From positions 124,001 through 188,000 of the forward strand of contig NZ_JAVXZY010000001.1 in NCBI RefSeq assembly GCF_032337115.1: 64,000 bases of DNA, in the 5' to 3' direction. Below are positions 6,673 through 13,150 of the stretch, piece after piece; positions within the stretch are counted from its first letter, which is position 1, and each line of letters starts with the position of its first letter. The position numbers and the translations under genes are program-made. The stretch comes from Roseateles_C aquae (GTDB taxonomy: Bacteria; Pseudomonadota; Gammaproteobacteria; Burkholderiales; Burkholderiaceae_C). The notes beneath the pieces were generated by a model, which was not told where the DNA came from, did not search any database, and worked only from the letters and a program-made list of their open reading frames with translations.

Positions 6673-7008
6673 ATGATAAGCGCACAAAACATGGGAGAAG
6701 GGCCAACAGCTGGCCCACTGACGCACAGGGCCTACACCGGCCACTTCGTCAGCCGCGCCCTGGAGTCTGGGAAGACTCCGACAGTGCACGTTCAGATTCG
6801 GCGCAAGGGTGTCACGCTCTGCGGCACCGTGGCCGAGATGGTCGAGCAGTTCGACCAGTCCGCGCGCGGCGAGTGGTTCAAGGTCGATTGCGACCTGGGC
6901 CGCGTCTGGGTCGAGTCCCGCAACGTCCGGCTGTGCTCGGGCGATGGCCGATGCACGTGCGAATCTGTTTGCACATTGCCATCTGCAAACACGGAGGCGC
7001 GGGCATGA
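6673..7008 (+). CDS. Inovirus early protein of unknown function
   Basis: The protein has 111 residues and no recognised family. The middle part (TVHVQIRRKGVTLCGTVAEMVEQFDQ and WFKVDCDLGRVWVES, shown as separated strands) looks like a compact alpha/beta fold. The C terminus is cysteine-rich (four Cys in about 20 residues). No membrane segment is present. It is the first rightward gene after the control region and ends in ATGA overlap with the replication gene, so it is translated together with it. The start at 6673 is preferred because GGCGGA lies directly upstream, though ATG at 6658 or 6691 is possible. Confidence 0.6.
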   Translation: MISAQNMGEGPTAGPLTHRAYTGHFVSRALESGKTPTVHVQIRRKGVTLCGTVAEMVEQFDQSARGEWFKVDCDLGRVWVESRNVRLCSGDGRCTCESVCTLPSANTEARA

Positions 7009-8228
7009 CGCTGCGCCTGGCGACTTCGGAGCACCGACTAGCCCCCCATTTGCTGGCGAAGGGTGGCCCCGGGGGAGGCGCGCAGCGCACCCCCGGGGAA
7101 ACCCTGGGCCGGGCAGGTGACGTGCATGTCACACGTCACCAACGTATCACCGGTGATACAGGCAGCGAGCAAATCGCGTCTGGATGCAGTCGGCTTGAGC
7201 CGTTCTTTGTGGACTATTTGGGGCTGTATCAGAGCCATGCTGAAGACCTGCCGGTCATCCATGACGGGGAGGTGTTCGGCGTTGATGCCAACGGCGAGTT
7301 GATCTGGAAGACCAATCGGAAGCGCCGCATCAAGGGCTCGTTTGAGACGTCTGTTTCAGTTCGGTGTGATGGCCACACGGTCAGCTTTGACGGCAACGTC
7401 AGCCGCTTTGGACGGTCGAACAACGTGTTCGGCTTCGACCTGGCCGAGTGCTTGCGCCGCGTGAATGAGATCCTGGCCAAGCTCGGCTTGCCGCCGTTCA
7501 CCTGGGGGCGGAAGTTCTATCGGCCCAAGAAGAGCACTAGCAATGGCGTGCTTGAGAACACGGGCGAGGTTGAAGAGTGCTGGACCGGTGCGCGTATCAC
7601 ACGCATTGATTTGACGGCGAACTATGGCGCTGGGTCGATGGCTGACGCTCGGGCCTACATGGAATGGCTCGCAGCGCAGCAGCACAGCGCGCGCGTCAAG
7701 GTCGATACCTACGCTGATGGCGAAACGGTCGATTGGGGCCGCGGCAGCCGTCGCGTGTATGCAAAGTGTTATTTGAAGTCTGTCGAACTGGCGAAGCATG
7801 GGGCACCCGCTCACCTGGTCGACTATTGCGCAGAGGCCGGAATGGTGCGGTTCGAAGTAACCGTAAAGGCGACGCAATTGATATCGATGGGGTGCCAATA
7901 CCTGGGGAGTTTGGATATGCACCAGCTCGAATTGTTGTTTGAAGACCGGCGGGCGGTCATGGGGCGTGCTGAGCACTCGACCGATGACCTTGAGCAGTTG
8001 CCGAATCACTTTAGGCGTACTGCTCGGGACTACTTGGCCGGCGATGACCTGGCGGCTCGTATGTCGCGGATGACCTTCTATAGGCATCGGCAAGCGCTTT
8101 TGCCCTACGGGCTTGATATCGCTGTCAAGCGCAACGTGATCAATTTCAAACCGAAGGTGAGGGTGATTGAACTGCGCCCGCTCTCGGCTCCCTCCTGGTA
8201 TCAGTTCGATGAAAGAAAGTCAGCATGA
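7005..8228 (+). CDS. Inovirus replication initiation protein (gene II / phage_CRI type)
   Basis: The protein has 407 residues from ATG 7005, which has GGAGG upstream and an ATGA overlap with the preceding gene. It should nick the phage origin and start rolling-circle replication. From about residue 69 it matches the replication-initiator family of Pf1-like and Xanthomonas inoviruses: DYLGLYQSH, the VSFDGNVSRFGRSNNVFGFD region, GLPPFTWG, ITRIDLTANY, VDWGRGSRRVYAKCYLK. Residues about 20-52 are encoded by the structured DNA at 7067-7159 and are not expected in the family. An alternative GTG start at 7209 would give 339 residues and leave that structure noncoding. The stop overlaps the start of the next gene (ATGA). 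Confidence 0.82.
   Translation: MTLRLATSEHRLAPHLLAKGGPGGGAQRTPGETLGRAGDVHVTRHQRITGDTGSEQIASGCSRLEPFFVDYLGLYQSHAEDLPVIHDGEVFGVDANGELIWKTNRKRRIKGSFETSVSVRCDGHTVSFDGNVSRFGRSNNVFGFDLAECLRRVNEILAKLGLPPFTWGRKFYRPKKSTSNGVLENTGEVEECWTGARITRIDLTANYGAGSMADARAYMEWLAAQQHSARVKVDTYADGETVDWGRGSRRVYAKCYLKSVELAKHGAPAHLVDYCAEAGMVRFEVTVKATQLISMGCQYLGSLDMHQLELLFEDRRAVMGRAEHSTDDLEQLPNHFRRTARDYLAGDDLAARMSRMTFYRHRQALLPYGLDIAVKRNVINFKPKVRVIELRPLSAPSWYQFDERKSA
7067..7159. repeat. Three-stem structured DNA element, copy B (candidate inovirus origin or packaging signal)
   Basis: In plus-strand order there is a hairpin CCCCGGGGG/CCCCCGGGG (7067-7098) with 14-nt loop AGGCGCGCAGCGCA, a hairpin GGTGACGTG/CACGTCACC (7116-7140), and a perfect 16-bp palindrome GTATCACCGGTGATAC (7144-7159). 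The reverse complement matches copy A at 5635-5729 in order and spacing. The big-hairpin loop is identical, and the stems differ at paired positions. It lies at or just before the start of the replication gene, a plausible place for an origin. Confidence 0.7.
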
Positions 8229-8542
8229 AAGTCAAAGTCACAGGGTTCAAGTACTTCACCGGCACGGTGGACGGCAAGTCGATCAACAGCGGCAAGCTCT
8301 ACACCGAGTGCGCGCTTGATGTGTCGCGTAACGACTCTGAAAAGCAGTGGGCCAAGGGCATCTTTACTGAAGAGTGGAAGGTGCCGGTTGAAGCTGTGAA
8401 GCGCTTGATGCATCTGCCCGTGCCGTTCCTGGCCGAGCTGGAGGTTCAGCGCGTCGGTAACGGCAAGGAAGCGCGCGAGCTGGTCACCGATGTGGTGCCG
8501 CTTGAGGCTGTGCCGGCTCGGCCGGCTCCTGCAAAGGCTTGA
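8225..8542 (+). CDS. Inovirus single-stranded DNA-binding protein (gene V-like)
   Basis: The protein has 105 residues and begins MKVKVTGFKYFTGTVDGK. Its position directly after the replication gene, its small size and its beta-rich composition match the helix-destabilising proteins of filamentous phages, which coat the new phage strand before export. The C terminus is a Pro/Ala tail (PARPAPAKA), common for ssDNA-binding proteins of this group. Its ATG overlaps the stop of the replication gene as ATGA. The call rests on gene order and size more than on a specific motif. Confidence 0.72.
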   Translation: MKVKVTGFKYFTGTVDGKSINSGKLYTECALDVSRNDSEKQWAKGIFTEEWKVPVEAVKRLMHLPVPFLAELEVQRVGNGKEARELVTDVVPLEAVPARPAPAKA

Positions 8543-8543
8543 C

Positions 8544-8753
8544 ATGCTGCACCTCTGGCTTGCTCTTCTCTGTGTGCCGCTCGCTGGCCTGGCCGTGGTT
8601 CGCCAGCTGCGCGCCCTGCTCAACCACGATCACGCCGGCTTGATGGCTAGCGACTCGCTGCGGCCGCTGGATTGGACTAGGGCAGGGGTAGCACGCCGCG
8701 CAACAGCTGCGCACCGCCTGGCTCGATCTGCTGGCTTGGCGGGGGTCTGCTGA
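8544..8753 (+). CDS. Small inovirus membrane protein
   Basis: The 69-residue protein opens with a single hydrophobic segment (LHLWLALLCVPLAGLAVV, residues about 2-19) followed by a basic tail. It starts 1 nt after the stop of the ssDNA-binding gene, and its stop shares a base with the next start (TGATG). Filamentous phages often carry one or two such small membrane genes between the ssDNA-binding and major coat genes, some of which are minor coat proteins. No family can be named. Confidence 0.6.
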   Translation: MLHLWLALLCVPLAGLAVVRQLRALLNHDHAGLMASDSLRPLDWTRAGVARRATAAHRLARSAGLAGVC

Positions 8754-9073
8754 TGCTGCCGGTCTGTGTCAAAACGCTGCCTAGCGGCGATCAGGTCATT
8801 GCACCGGATGAGACCGGCAGCTGCGGCATCTACCTGATGAGTCAGCCGGATCTCGATGTTTGGAATCAGGGCCTGTATGGCGGTCCGTCCACGGCATGGC
8901 AAACACAGGATCAGGTGAGGGCGGTCGTTCGCGAGGAAATGCCGGTCAATCCGCTGTCGTTGACCACCGAGCAGGGCCTGGCGTTATCGGCTGCCATCGC
9001 TGGTGTCTGGGTAACCGCTTGGGTGGTTCGGATGCTGATCCGGGTGCTTCGCGCTGACGGGGCGACTGAATGA
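8753..9073 (+). CDS. Inovirus membrane protein upstream of the major coat gene
   Basis: The protein has 106 residues. The N-terminal part has two cysteines (LPVCVKTLPSG and GSCGIYLMSQPDLD). A single C-terminal membrane segment (ALSAAIAGVWVTAWVVRMLIRVL) ends in a short polar tail, so it is likely anchored in the inner membrane with the Cys-containing part in the periplasm. Proteins of this layout occur at the same place in Xanthomonas- and Ralstonia-type inoviruses and are thought to be virion-tip or assembly proteins. It is translationally coupled to the preceding gene by TGATG. Confidence 0.65.
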   Translation: MLPVCVKTLPSGDQVIAPDETGSCGIYLMSQPDLDVWNQGLYGGPSTAWQTQDQVRAVVREEMPVNPLSLTTEQGLALSAAIAGVWVTAWVVRMLIRVLRADGATE

Positions 9074-9133
9074 GTTTCGGGCTGCTAGACGCCGATATAG
9101 CGCCCGTGTCATTGGATCGGCAGGAGAAACATC

Positions 9134-9337
9134 ATGAACAAGAAGTTTTTGAAGCGAGCCGCGGTTGTCGCTATTGGCCTGGCCACTGCTGCAGCTGCTC
9201 ACGCAGACGCAATCGACCTGACTGGGCCTCTGGCTGATATCAAGTCCGCTGCCGCGGCTGTTGCCACGATTGGCGGCGCTGTGTTCACGGTTCACATCGG
9301 CATCAAGGTCTGGAAGTGGATCACGCGGTCTGCGTAA
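9134..9337 (+). CDS. Inovirus major coat protein precursor (pVIII-like)
   Basis: The protein has 67 residues. The signal peptide (MNKKFLKRAAVV, then an Ala-rich core) is probably cleaved after AHA at residue 23-24, leaving a mature coat of about 43 residues. The mature form has the standard layout: an acidic N-terminal part (DAIDLTGPLADIK), a hydrophobic centre (AVATIGGAVFTVHIGI) and a basic C terminus (KVWKWITRSA) that packs against DNA. A strong ribosome-binding site (GGAGAAA) precedes the start. A rho-independent terminator follows directly, as expected for a highly expressed coat gene. Confidence 0.9.
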   Translation: MNKKFLKRAAVVAIGLATAAAAHADAIDLTGPLADIKSAAAAVATIGGAVFTVHIGIKVWKWITRSA

Positions 9338-9344
9338 GCCTGGC

Positions 9345-9366
9345 GGCCCTTCGGGGCCTTTTTTTT
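9345..9366 (+). terminator. Rho-independent terminator after the major coat gene
   Basis: GGCCC-TTCG-GGGCC hairpin (9345-9358) with a stable tetraloop, followed by eight T. It lies 8 bp after the coat stop codon and probably limits transcription into the low-copy minor coat genes. Confidence 0.88.
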
Positions 9367-9382
9367 CGTCTGGGGGTGAGCC

Positions 9383-9442
9383 GTGGGAATCTGGGTAGTG
9401 ATTGCGTTTTTGGGGGCGCTATGGCTGTTGCTGGAAGACTGA
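9383..9442 (+). CDS. Possible 19-residue hydrophobic peptide (minor coat-like)
   Basis: A GTG at 9383 with GGGGGTGAG just upstream opens a frame for a peptide of 19 residues (GIWVVIAFLGALWLLLED after the initiator). It is hydrophobic with an acidic end. It overlaps the start of the adsorption-protein gene by 22 bp in another frame. Filamentous phages have tiny hydrophobic tip proteins (pVII and pIX), but those are about 30 residues long, so this may simply be a coupling leader for the next gene. Confidence 0.35.
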   Translation: MGIWVVIAFLGALWLLLED

Positions 9443-10872
9443 TTCTTTTTGTCCTGTTTTTGCTGTGCTCGCGCGACGGTTTGGCGTTCGGTAATGTCGG
9501 GTCTAAGACCGTTCGTCTTTACAGTGGCACGTGCTACGGTGTTCAGATGACGGATTTGCCGCGCTCTGTCTGGTTGTCGCAGTGCGCTGCTAAGAATACG
9601 TATACCGGTAACGGCTCTCAGTCGTCGTGTAATGACGGTAGGCCGAGGGTGCGAAAGCAGACTGTTACGGCGTCTGGTGGCTCTGACTGGGTGGCGCCTG
9701 GTGGGCAGTCCGGAACTTGGTCGTTTGCTTCGCATCAGTCCGTTGTTGAGACTGATCCTTGTACTGGGATTGTGACGACGGCAGAAAACGATTATCCGGC
9801 TGTCACGCCTGGTCCGAGTACTAACAATATTTGGAAGTTGGGCTATGCGTGCCCAGACTCGGCCAGTGGTACTGGTTCTGGTGCGAGCCTGAAATGCTTT
9901 TGTGTAGCTGGATATAAGCCGGGGCCTGGCGGTGACTGTGTGCCTGTGAGTTGTGGTTCGCCTGGTTCCTCTAGCGTGGTTACTCAGCCAGATATTGAGG
10001 TTGTTAGCGTCGGTATGCAGTGTCTGGGCGGCTGTGAGGTGCGGCCTAACACTGTGAAGACTAGCCCTGATGGGCGGCTGTGGGCCACGTGGCCGTTTAC
10101 ATACTCTGGCAATTTTTGTCAGGGCAAGTCAGATCCGGCAAATCCCGGTGGCACTGGCGAGACAAAGATCAGTGACGCGCCGGTGCCGTGTGGCGCGAAT
10201 ATGTGTCCTGGCACTGTCAACGGTCAGTCGATGTGCGTGGCGTGCAAAGGCACGACTGCGCCTGGTCCAAGCGAGTCGGCCAGCTCGCCGAGCTCGGGGG
10301 CGTCGAGTCCTGGTTCTGGTAGCACTAAGGACAGTTCGACCAGTTGTGACGGCCTGAATTGCACGACGACGACGACGACGAAGGATGGCCAGGGCAACAC
10401 GACCGGCACGACGACGAAGACTCAGGACCAGCGGAGCTTTTGCCAGGAAAACCCGGCATCGCCGCTGTGTAAGCAGAGCAGTATCGGCGGCAGCTGTGCG
10501 GCTGTGACGTGTGACGGTGACGCCATTCAGTGCGCGATCGCAGCTGAGCAGCAGAAGCGTAACTGCCAGTGGTACGACGAGTACAACAAGCCGGCGAAGG
10601 AAAAGGGCGATCAGCTGCAAGCTTTGAACGGCCAGGCCATGCCGGATGGCCACCCAGGCAAGCAGCCACCGGAAATGGACGCCTCACGCCTGGTGCGCGA
10701 TGTGGATCTGTTGGCAGGCAGCTGCCCGGCTGATATTCCGCTGAATTTGTCCGGCCAGACCGTGGTGATTCCGCTGGGCTCAATGTGCGGGCCATTGCAA
10801 ATGATGGGTCAGCTCGGTGTCGGCCTGGCGTATTTTCTGGCCGCGTTCATCATGTTTGGTAAGCGAGGTTAA
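9421..10872 (+). CDS. Inovirus adsorption / minor coat protein (pIII-like)
   Basis: The protein has 483 residues from ATG 9421. The signal peptide has the core LILFVLFLLCS with cleavage near GLAFG. The exported part is rich in cysteine, glycine and threonine, with a low-complexity Ser/Thr linker (TTTTTTKDGQGNTTGTTTK, about residues 315-335). It ends with a membrane anchor (GVGLAYFLAAFIMFG) and a short basic tail. This is the layout of pIII, the tip protein that binds the host pilus and releases the virion. The sequence of the receptor-binding region is not recognised, as is usual. Its position between coat and pVI-like genes supports the call. Its base composition is more AT-rich than that of the flanking host genes. 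Confidence 0.82.
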   Translation: MAVAGRLILFVLFLLCSRDGLAFGNVGSKTVRLYSGTCYGVQMTDLPRSVWLSQCAAKNTYTGNGSQSSCNDGRPRVRKQTVTASGGSDWVAPGGQSGTWSFASHQSVVETDPCTGIVTTAENDYPAVTPGPSTNNIWKLGYACPDSASGTGSGASLKCFCVAGYKPGPGGDCVPVSCGSPGSSSVVTQPDIEVVSVGMQCLGGCEVRPNTVKTSPDGRLWATWPFTYSGNFCQGKSDPANPGGTGETKISDAPVPCGANMCPGTVNGQSMCVACKGTTAPGPSESASSPSSGASSPGSGSTKDSSTSCDGLNCTTTTTTKDGQGNTTGTTTKTQDQRSFCQENPASPLCKQSSIGGSCAAVTCDGDAIQCAIAAEQQKRNCQWYDEYNKPAKEKGDQLQALNGQAMPDGHPGKQPPEMDASRLVRDVDLLAGSCPADIPLNLSGQTVVIPLGSMCGPLQMMGQLGVGLAYFLAAFIMFGKRG

Positions 10873-10875
10873 GCC

Positions 10876-11175
10876 ATGGGCATTTTTATATCTGCATTGA
10901 TTGGCGGCTTGTGGTCGGTGCTCGGTTCATTTGTCGGCCAGGTTCTGATTTCACTCGGTATCTCGTATCTTGTGTTTACTGGCGTCGATGTGTCGATTGA
11001 TTTTGCTCGCGATACTCTGATTAACTCGATACTGCAAACCAATCCTCAAATTGTGGCCATTTGCAGCACGCTCAAGGTTGGACGCATCGTCAGTATCTTG
11101 TCTTCCGCAGTTGTTGGCCGTGCCACCTTGCAAGGCTTGTCGAGTGGCAAGCTGCGCGTTATGACAGGTAAGTGA
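10876..11175 (+). CDS. Inovirus minor coat protein pVI-like (DUF2523 family)
   Basis: The protein has 99 residues with hydrophobic segments at about residues 3-38 (SALIGGLWSVLGSFVGQVLI, SLGISYLVFTGV) and a second amphipathic hydrophobic region near 60-80. This matches the DUF2523 or pVI-like proteins found immediately upstream of Zot in many inoviruses, which sit at the virion end with pIII. It begins 3 bp after the pIII-like gene and ends 1 bp before the Zot gene, so all three are cotranscribed. Confidence 0.82.
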   Translation: MGIFISALIGGLWSVLGSFVGQVLISLGISYLVFTGVDVSIDFARDTLINSILQTNPQIVAICSTLKVGRIVSILSSAVVGRATLQGLSSGKLRVMTGK

Positions 11176-11176
11176 T

Positions 11177-12319
11177 ATGGCGCTCACCCTCATTACTGGC
11201 CTGCCAGGCCACGGCAAAACGCTTTACTGCCTGTGGCGCTGGCGCGCTGAAGCCGAGAAAGAAGGGCGCCAGGTCTACCATAACGGCATACCTGGCCTGA
11301 ATATCCCCGGCTGGCAAACCTGGGAGGTCGAGAAGTGGCAGCAGCTTCCACCAGGCGCGGTGTTCATCGTCGACGAGGCGCAGTTTGCCTTTCCGGTGAC
11401 CGGTCGTGGTCAAACGCCAGAATGGGTGCAGAAGCTTGCGGTGCACCGGCATAGCGGCGTTGACCTGGTCGTGCTGACCCAAGACCCGATGCTGCTTGAT
11501 GTATTCGTTCGCAAGCTCATCGATAGGCATTTCCACGTTGTGCGGAAATTCGGCACGACATTCGCGACCATTCATGAGTTTGTGAACGGCGTCAGGGATA
11601 ACGTAGCCAAGAACAAGAAGGATTCAATCCGCCACGAGTGGAAATATCCGCCAGAGGTCTACACCTGGTACAAAAGCGCCGAACTGCACACCGTCAAGCG
11701 CAGTATTCCAATGCGTGTTTGGATCTTGTGCGCGCTGCCATTGCTGACGGCTGGCCTGGCCTATTACGGGTGGTCAATCCTCAAGTCAACGTCTGCCAGC
11801 TCGACGGCATCAGAGCATACGCCGGCAGCAGTGCATGCACCTGGTGCGCCTGGCCGGTCTGGCGTTGACTCATGGTCTGGCCGCGGCGGCCGCGATCGCC
11901 AGACGCCGGCTGAATATGCCGAGTCCTACACGCCGCGCATCCCTGGCCTGGCGCACACTGCGCCGGTCTATGACGAGGTCACCAGGCCGGCGCAGGCTCC
12001 GTATCCGGCAGCCTGCGTGCTCATGCGTGGCGTGTGCCGCTGCTACACCCAGCAGGCCACGCGCCTCGATGTGCCGCACCAGCTGTGCGTTGACATAGCC
12101 CAGGGCGGTTATTTCGTCGCTTGGGAGCGCCCAGCTGTCCAGGCGGTGCCAGTCTCCAGCCAGGCCAGGCCGATAGAGCAGCAAGGGCCTGGCCTGATCG
12201 GCATCAACGCTGGCGGCTCACCAGCTGCGCCGCCACCTCAGCAGGTAGCCGCTGCAGATCTGCCGGCACAGGTGCCGCCAGTGCGCCGGCCCATTCATCA
12301 AGACCCGACCCGGCCATAA
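11177..12319 (+). CDS. zot: Zot-like assembly ATPase (pI homologue) of the inovirus
   Basis: The protein has 380 residues. It drives virion assembly and extrusion at the inner membrane. Walker A is GLPGHGKT at residues 8-15 and Walker B is VFIVDEAQ near 62-69. A Zot-typical SGVDLVVLTQDP strand-loop follows near 93-104. One membrane segment (VWILCALPLLTAGLAYYGW, residues 181-199) separates the cytoplasmic ATPase from a periplasmic tail with a pair of Cys-containing motifs (CVLMRGVCRCYT). No separate secretin (pIV) gene is seen, so the phage probably uses a host secretin. The 3-prime end overlaps the convergent gene by 22 bp. Confidence 0.92.
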   Translation: MALTLITGLPGHGKTLYCLWRWRAEAEKEGRQVYHNGIPGLNIPGWQTWEVEKWQQLPPGAVFIVDEAQFAFPVTGRGQTPEWVQKLAVHRHSGVDLVVLTQDPMLLDVFVRKLIDRHFHVVRKFGTTFATIHEFVNGVRDNVAKNKKDSIRHEWKYPPEVYTWYKSAELHTVKRSIPMRVWILCALPLLTAGLAYYGWSILKSTSASSTASEHTPAAVHAPGAPGRSGVDSWSGRGGRDRQTPAEYAESYTPRIPGLAHTAPVYDEVTRPAQAPYPAACVLMRGVCRCYTQQATRLDVPHQLCVDIAQGGYFVAWERPAVQAVPVSSQARPIEQQGPGLIGINAGGSPAAPPPQQVAAADLPAQVPPVRRPIHQDPTRP

Positions 12320-12660
12320 GCGCTAGGCTCGTTAGCTGGTGGGCCGTAGGCCCGGAGGTCCGGCGTTCGCAGCTGTGCCTGTCTAAGCTTGGCAACCTCG
12401 CGCCAGAGCGCCGCCTGCTGAGTGAGCGCCAGTTGCGTCCTGTTGTGCATTTCGGCGTCCCAAACGCTGTGGCCGTGGCGCGACAGCCACCACAGCGAAA
12501 GCCGAGCAACACGCGGGGCTTCTGAGGCGAACCAGCGCCAAACAGTGCGCTCAGACACACCCAGCGCCCGAGCAATTCGCGGCGTGTCGTGAGCAGATAG
12601 ACCTAGGTCGGAAAGCAGCTCCCTGAAGCTGCCGGGATCGCTCGGAAGGCGATTTAGCAT
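12298..12660 (-). CDS. Phage HTH protein downstream of Zot
   Basis: The protein has 120 residues. It contains a helix-turn-helix (DTPRIARALGVSERTVWRWF) and a hydrophobic helix (RVARLSLWWLSRHG), a layout shared with the first gene of the small element (VSERTIYHW then SVIKLLRLMS). It is convergent with Zot. In the circular phage form its start would lie just inside the end of the extended repressor frame (stop at 12654), so the two would be a translationally coupled regulatory pair running across att. In the prophage they are 6 kb apart. Function is unknown; regulation of lysogeny or copy number is a guess. Confidence 0.68.
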   Translation of the reverse strand: MLNRLPSDPGSFRELLSDLGLSAHDTPRIARALGVSERTVWRWFASEAPRVARLSLWWLSRHGHSVWDAEMHNRTQLALTQQAALWREVAKLRQAQLRTPDLRAYGPPANEPSAYGRVGS

Positions 12661-12687
12661 GCGGCTGTTATCGGCTTGGCCAGGGCG

Positions 12688-12711
12688 AAAAAAAGGGCCG
12701 CTAGGCGGCCC
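12688..12711 (-). terminator. Rho-independent terminator reading leftward, near the right phage end
   Basis: On the minus strand GGGCCGC-CTA-GCGGCCC is followed by seven T. In the prophage it would stop host transcription entering from the right. In the circular phage it lies just downstream of the repressor gene across att, and so could terminate repressor transcription. Confidence 0.82.
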
Positions 12712-12749
12712 GACAGGATCAGTTGCACGGTCCTACGACGCCGGCGCAA

Positions 12750-12777
12750 AGCTTCGACAATGTGTATTATGTAAACA
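12750..12777 (+). other. Right attachment junction with intact XerD-type arm (attR / dif-like)
   Basis: AGCTTCGACAA (12750-12760), TGTGTA (12761-12766) and TTATGTAAACA (12767-12777) match the 11-6-11 layout of dif. The right arm resembles the E. coli XerD arm TTATGTTAAAT, and the centre resembles TGTATA. Together with the left host arm at 4351-4361 it rebuilds a complete dif-like site once both elements are removed. Confidence 0.75.
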
Positions 12778-13150
12778 CTTAAAGATGCGAGCCGGAGGCC
12801 AATCCTTCCAAGCGATTCATCCTTCGGCCCACCTTTCATTTGCCAACTGATCATCGATGGCGAGCTCGAGCATGAGTCCCTCGGCCGCAGGCAGGCTGCC
12901 CTCGCCAGGAGCGCTACGCAGGTATTGGCACTCCAACACCCACCGATGCACAACACGCTGTTTATTCGGTAATCCAGTGAAACACGGGCATTCCCTCGCT
13001 GCGTGACCGCCACGTTTGGATCATTTCGGCCAATTTGCGCGCAAAGCGTACAAGGCGCAACCGAACGGCTGCATGAATATTGGGCCACGGTCGTGCATTG
13101 GCCGCTGGCCATGCAGGCTGACTTCTCAATTCAAACGGCGCTGAAACTCC
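12778..13150. other. Intergenic region between the phage block and the M64 peptidase gene
   Basis: No gene with a plausible start and codon use is seen in these 373 bases. The region is host DNA to the right of dif and should contain the promoter of the peptidase gene near its right end. Confidence 0.5.

Larger units (their letters stand above)
6246..12766. mobile_element. Complete inovirus (filamentous phage) prophage integrated at a dif-like site
   Basis: The 6.5-kb unit runs from att core to att core. It carries the standard filamentous phage modules in order: repressor (minus), early gene, replication initiator, ssDNA-binding protein, small membrane proteins, major coat, terminator, adsorption protein, pVI-like and Zot/pI assembly ATPase, then a minus-strand regulator. 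No integrase is present, so use of host XerC/XerD is inferred. The coding sequence around 9.4-10.9 kb is visibly richer in A and T than the host genes. No frameshift is seen in any module, so the phage could be functional. Confidence 0.88.

Noticed and set aside
11177..12319. Zot as an enterotoxin
   Set aside because: Walker motifs, a single membrane segment and position after the pVI-like gene show a phage assembly protein; toxin activity is not supported.
4354..12766. A single 8.4-kb phage with a chance internal core
   Set aside because: An exact 14-bp third copy in the same orientation at a place that repairs gene structure on both sides is unlikely by chance, and the right-hand 6.5 kb is already a complete inovirus. 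A decayed second phage remains possible.
12654..13112. Open frame on the minus strand across the right att site
   Set aside because: Host-side part has no start signal or plausible protein; only the stretch left of att (12654-12755) is meaningful, as the possible repressor tail in the circular phage.
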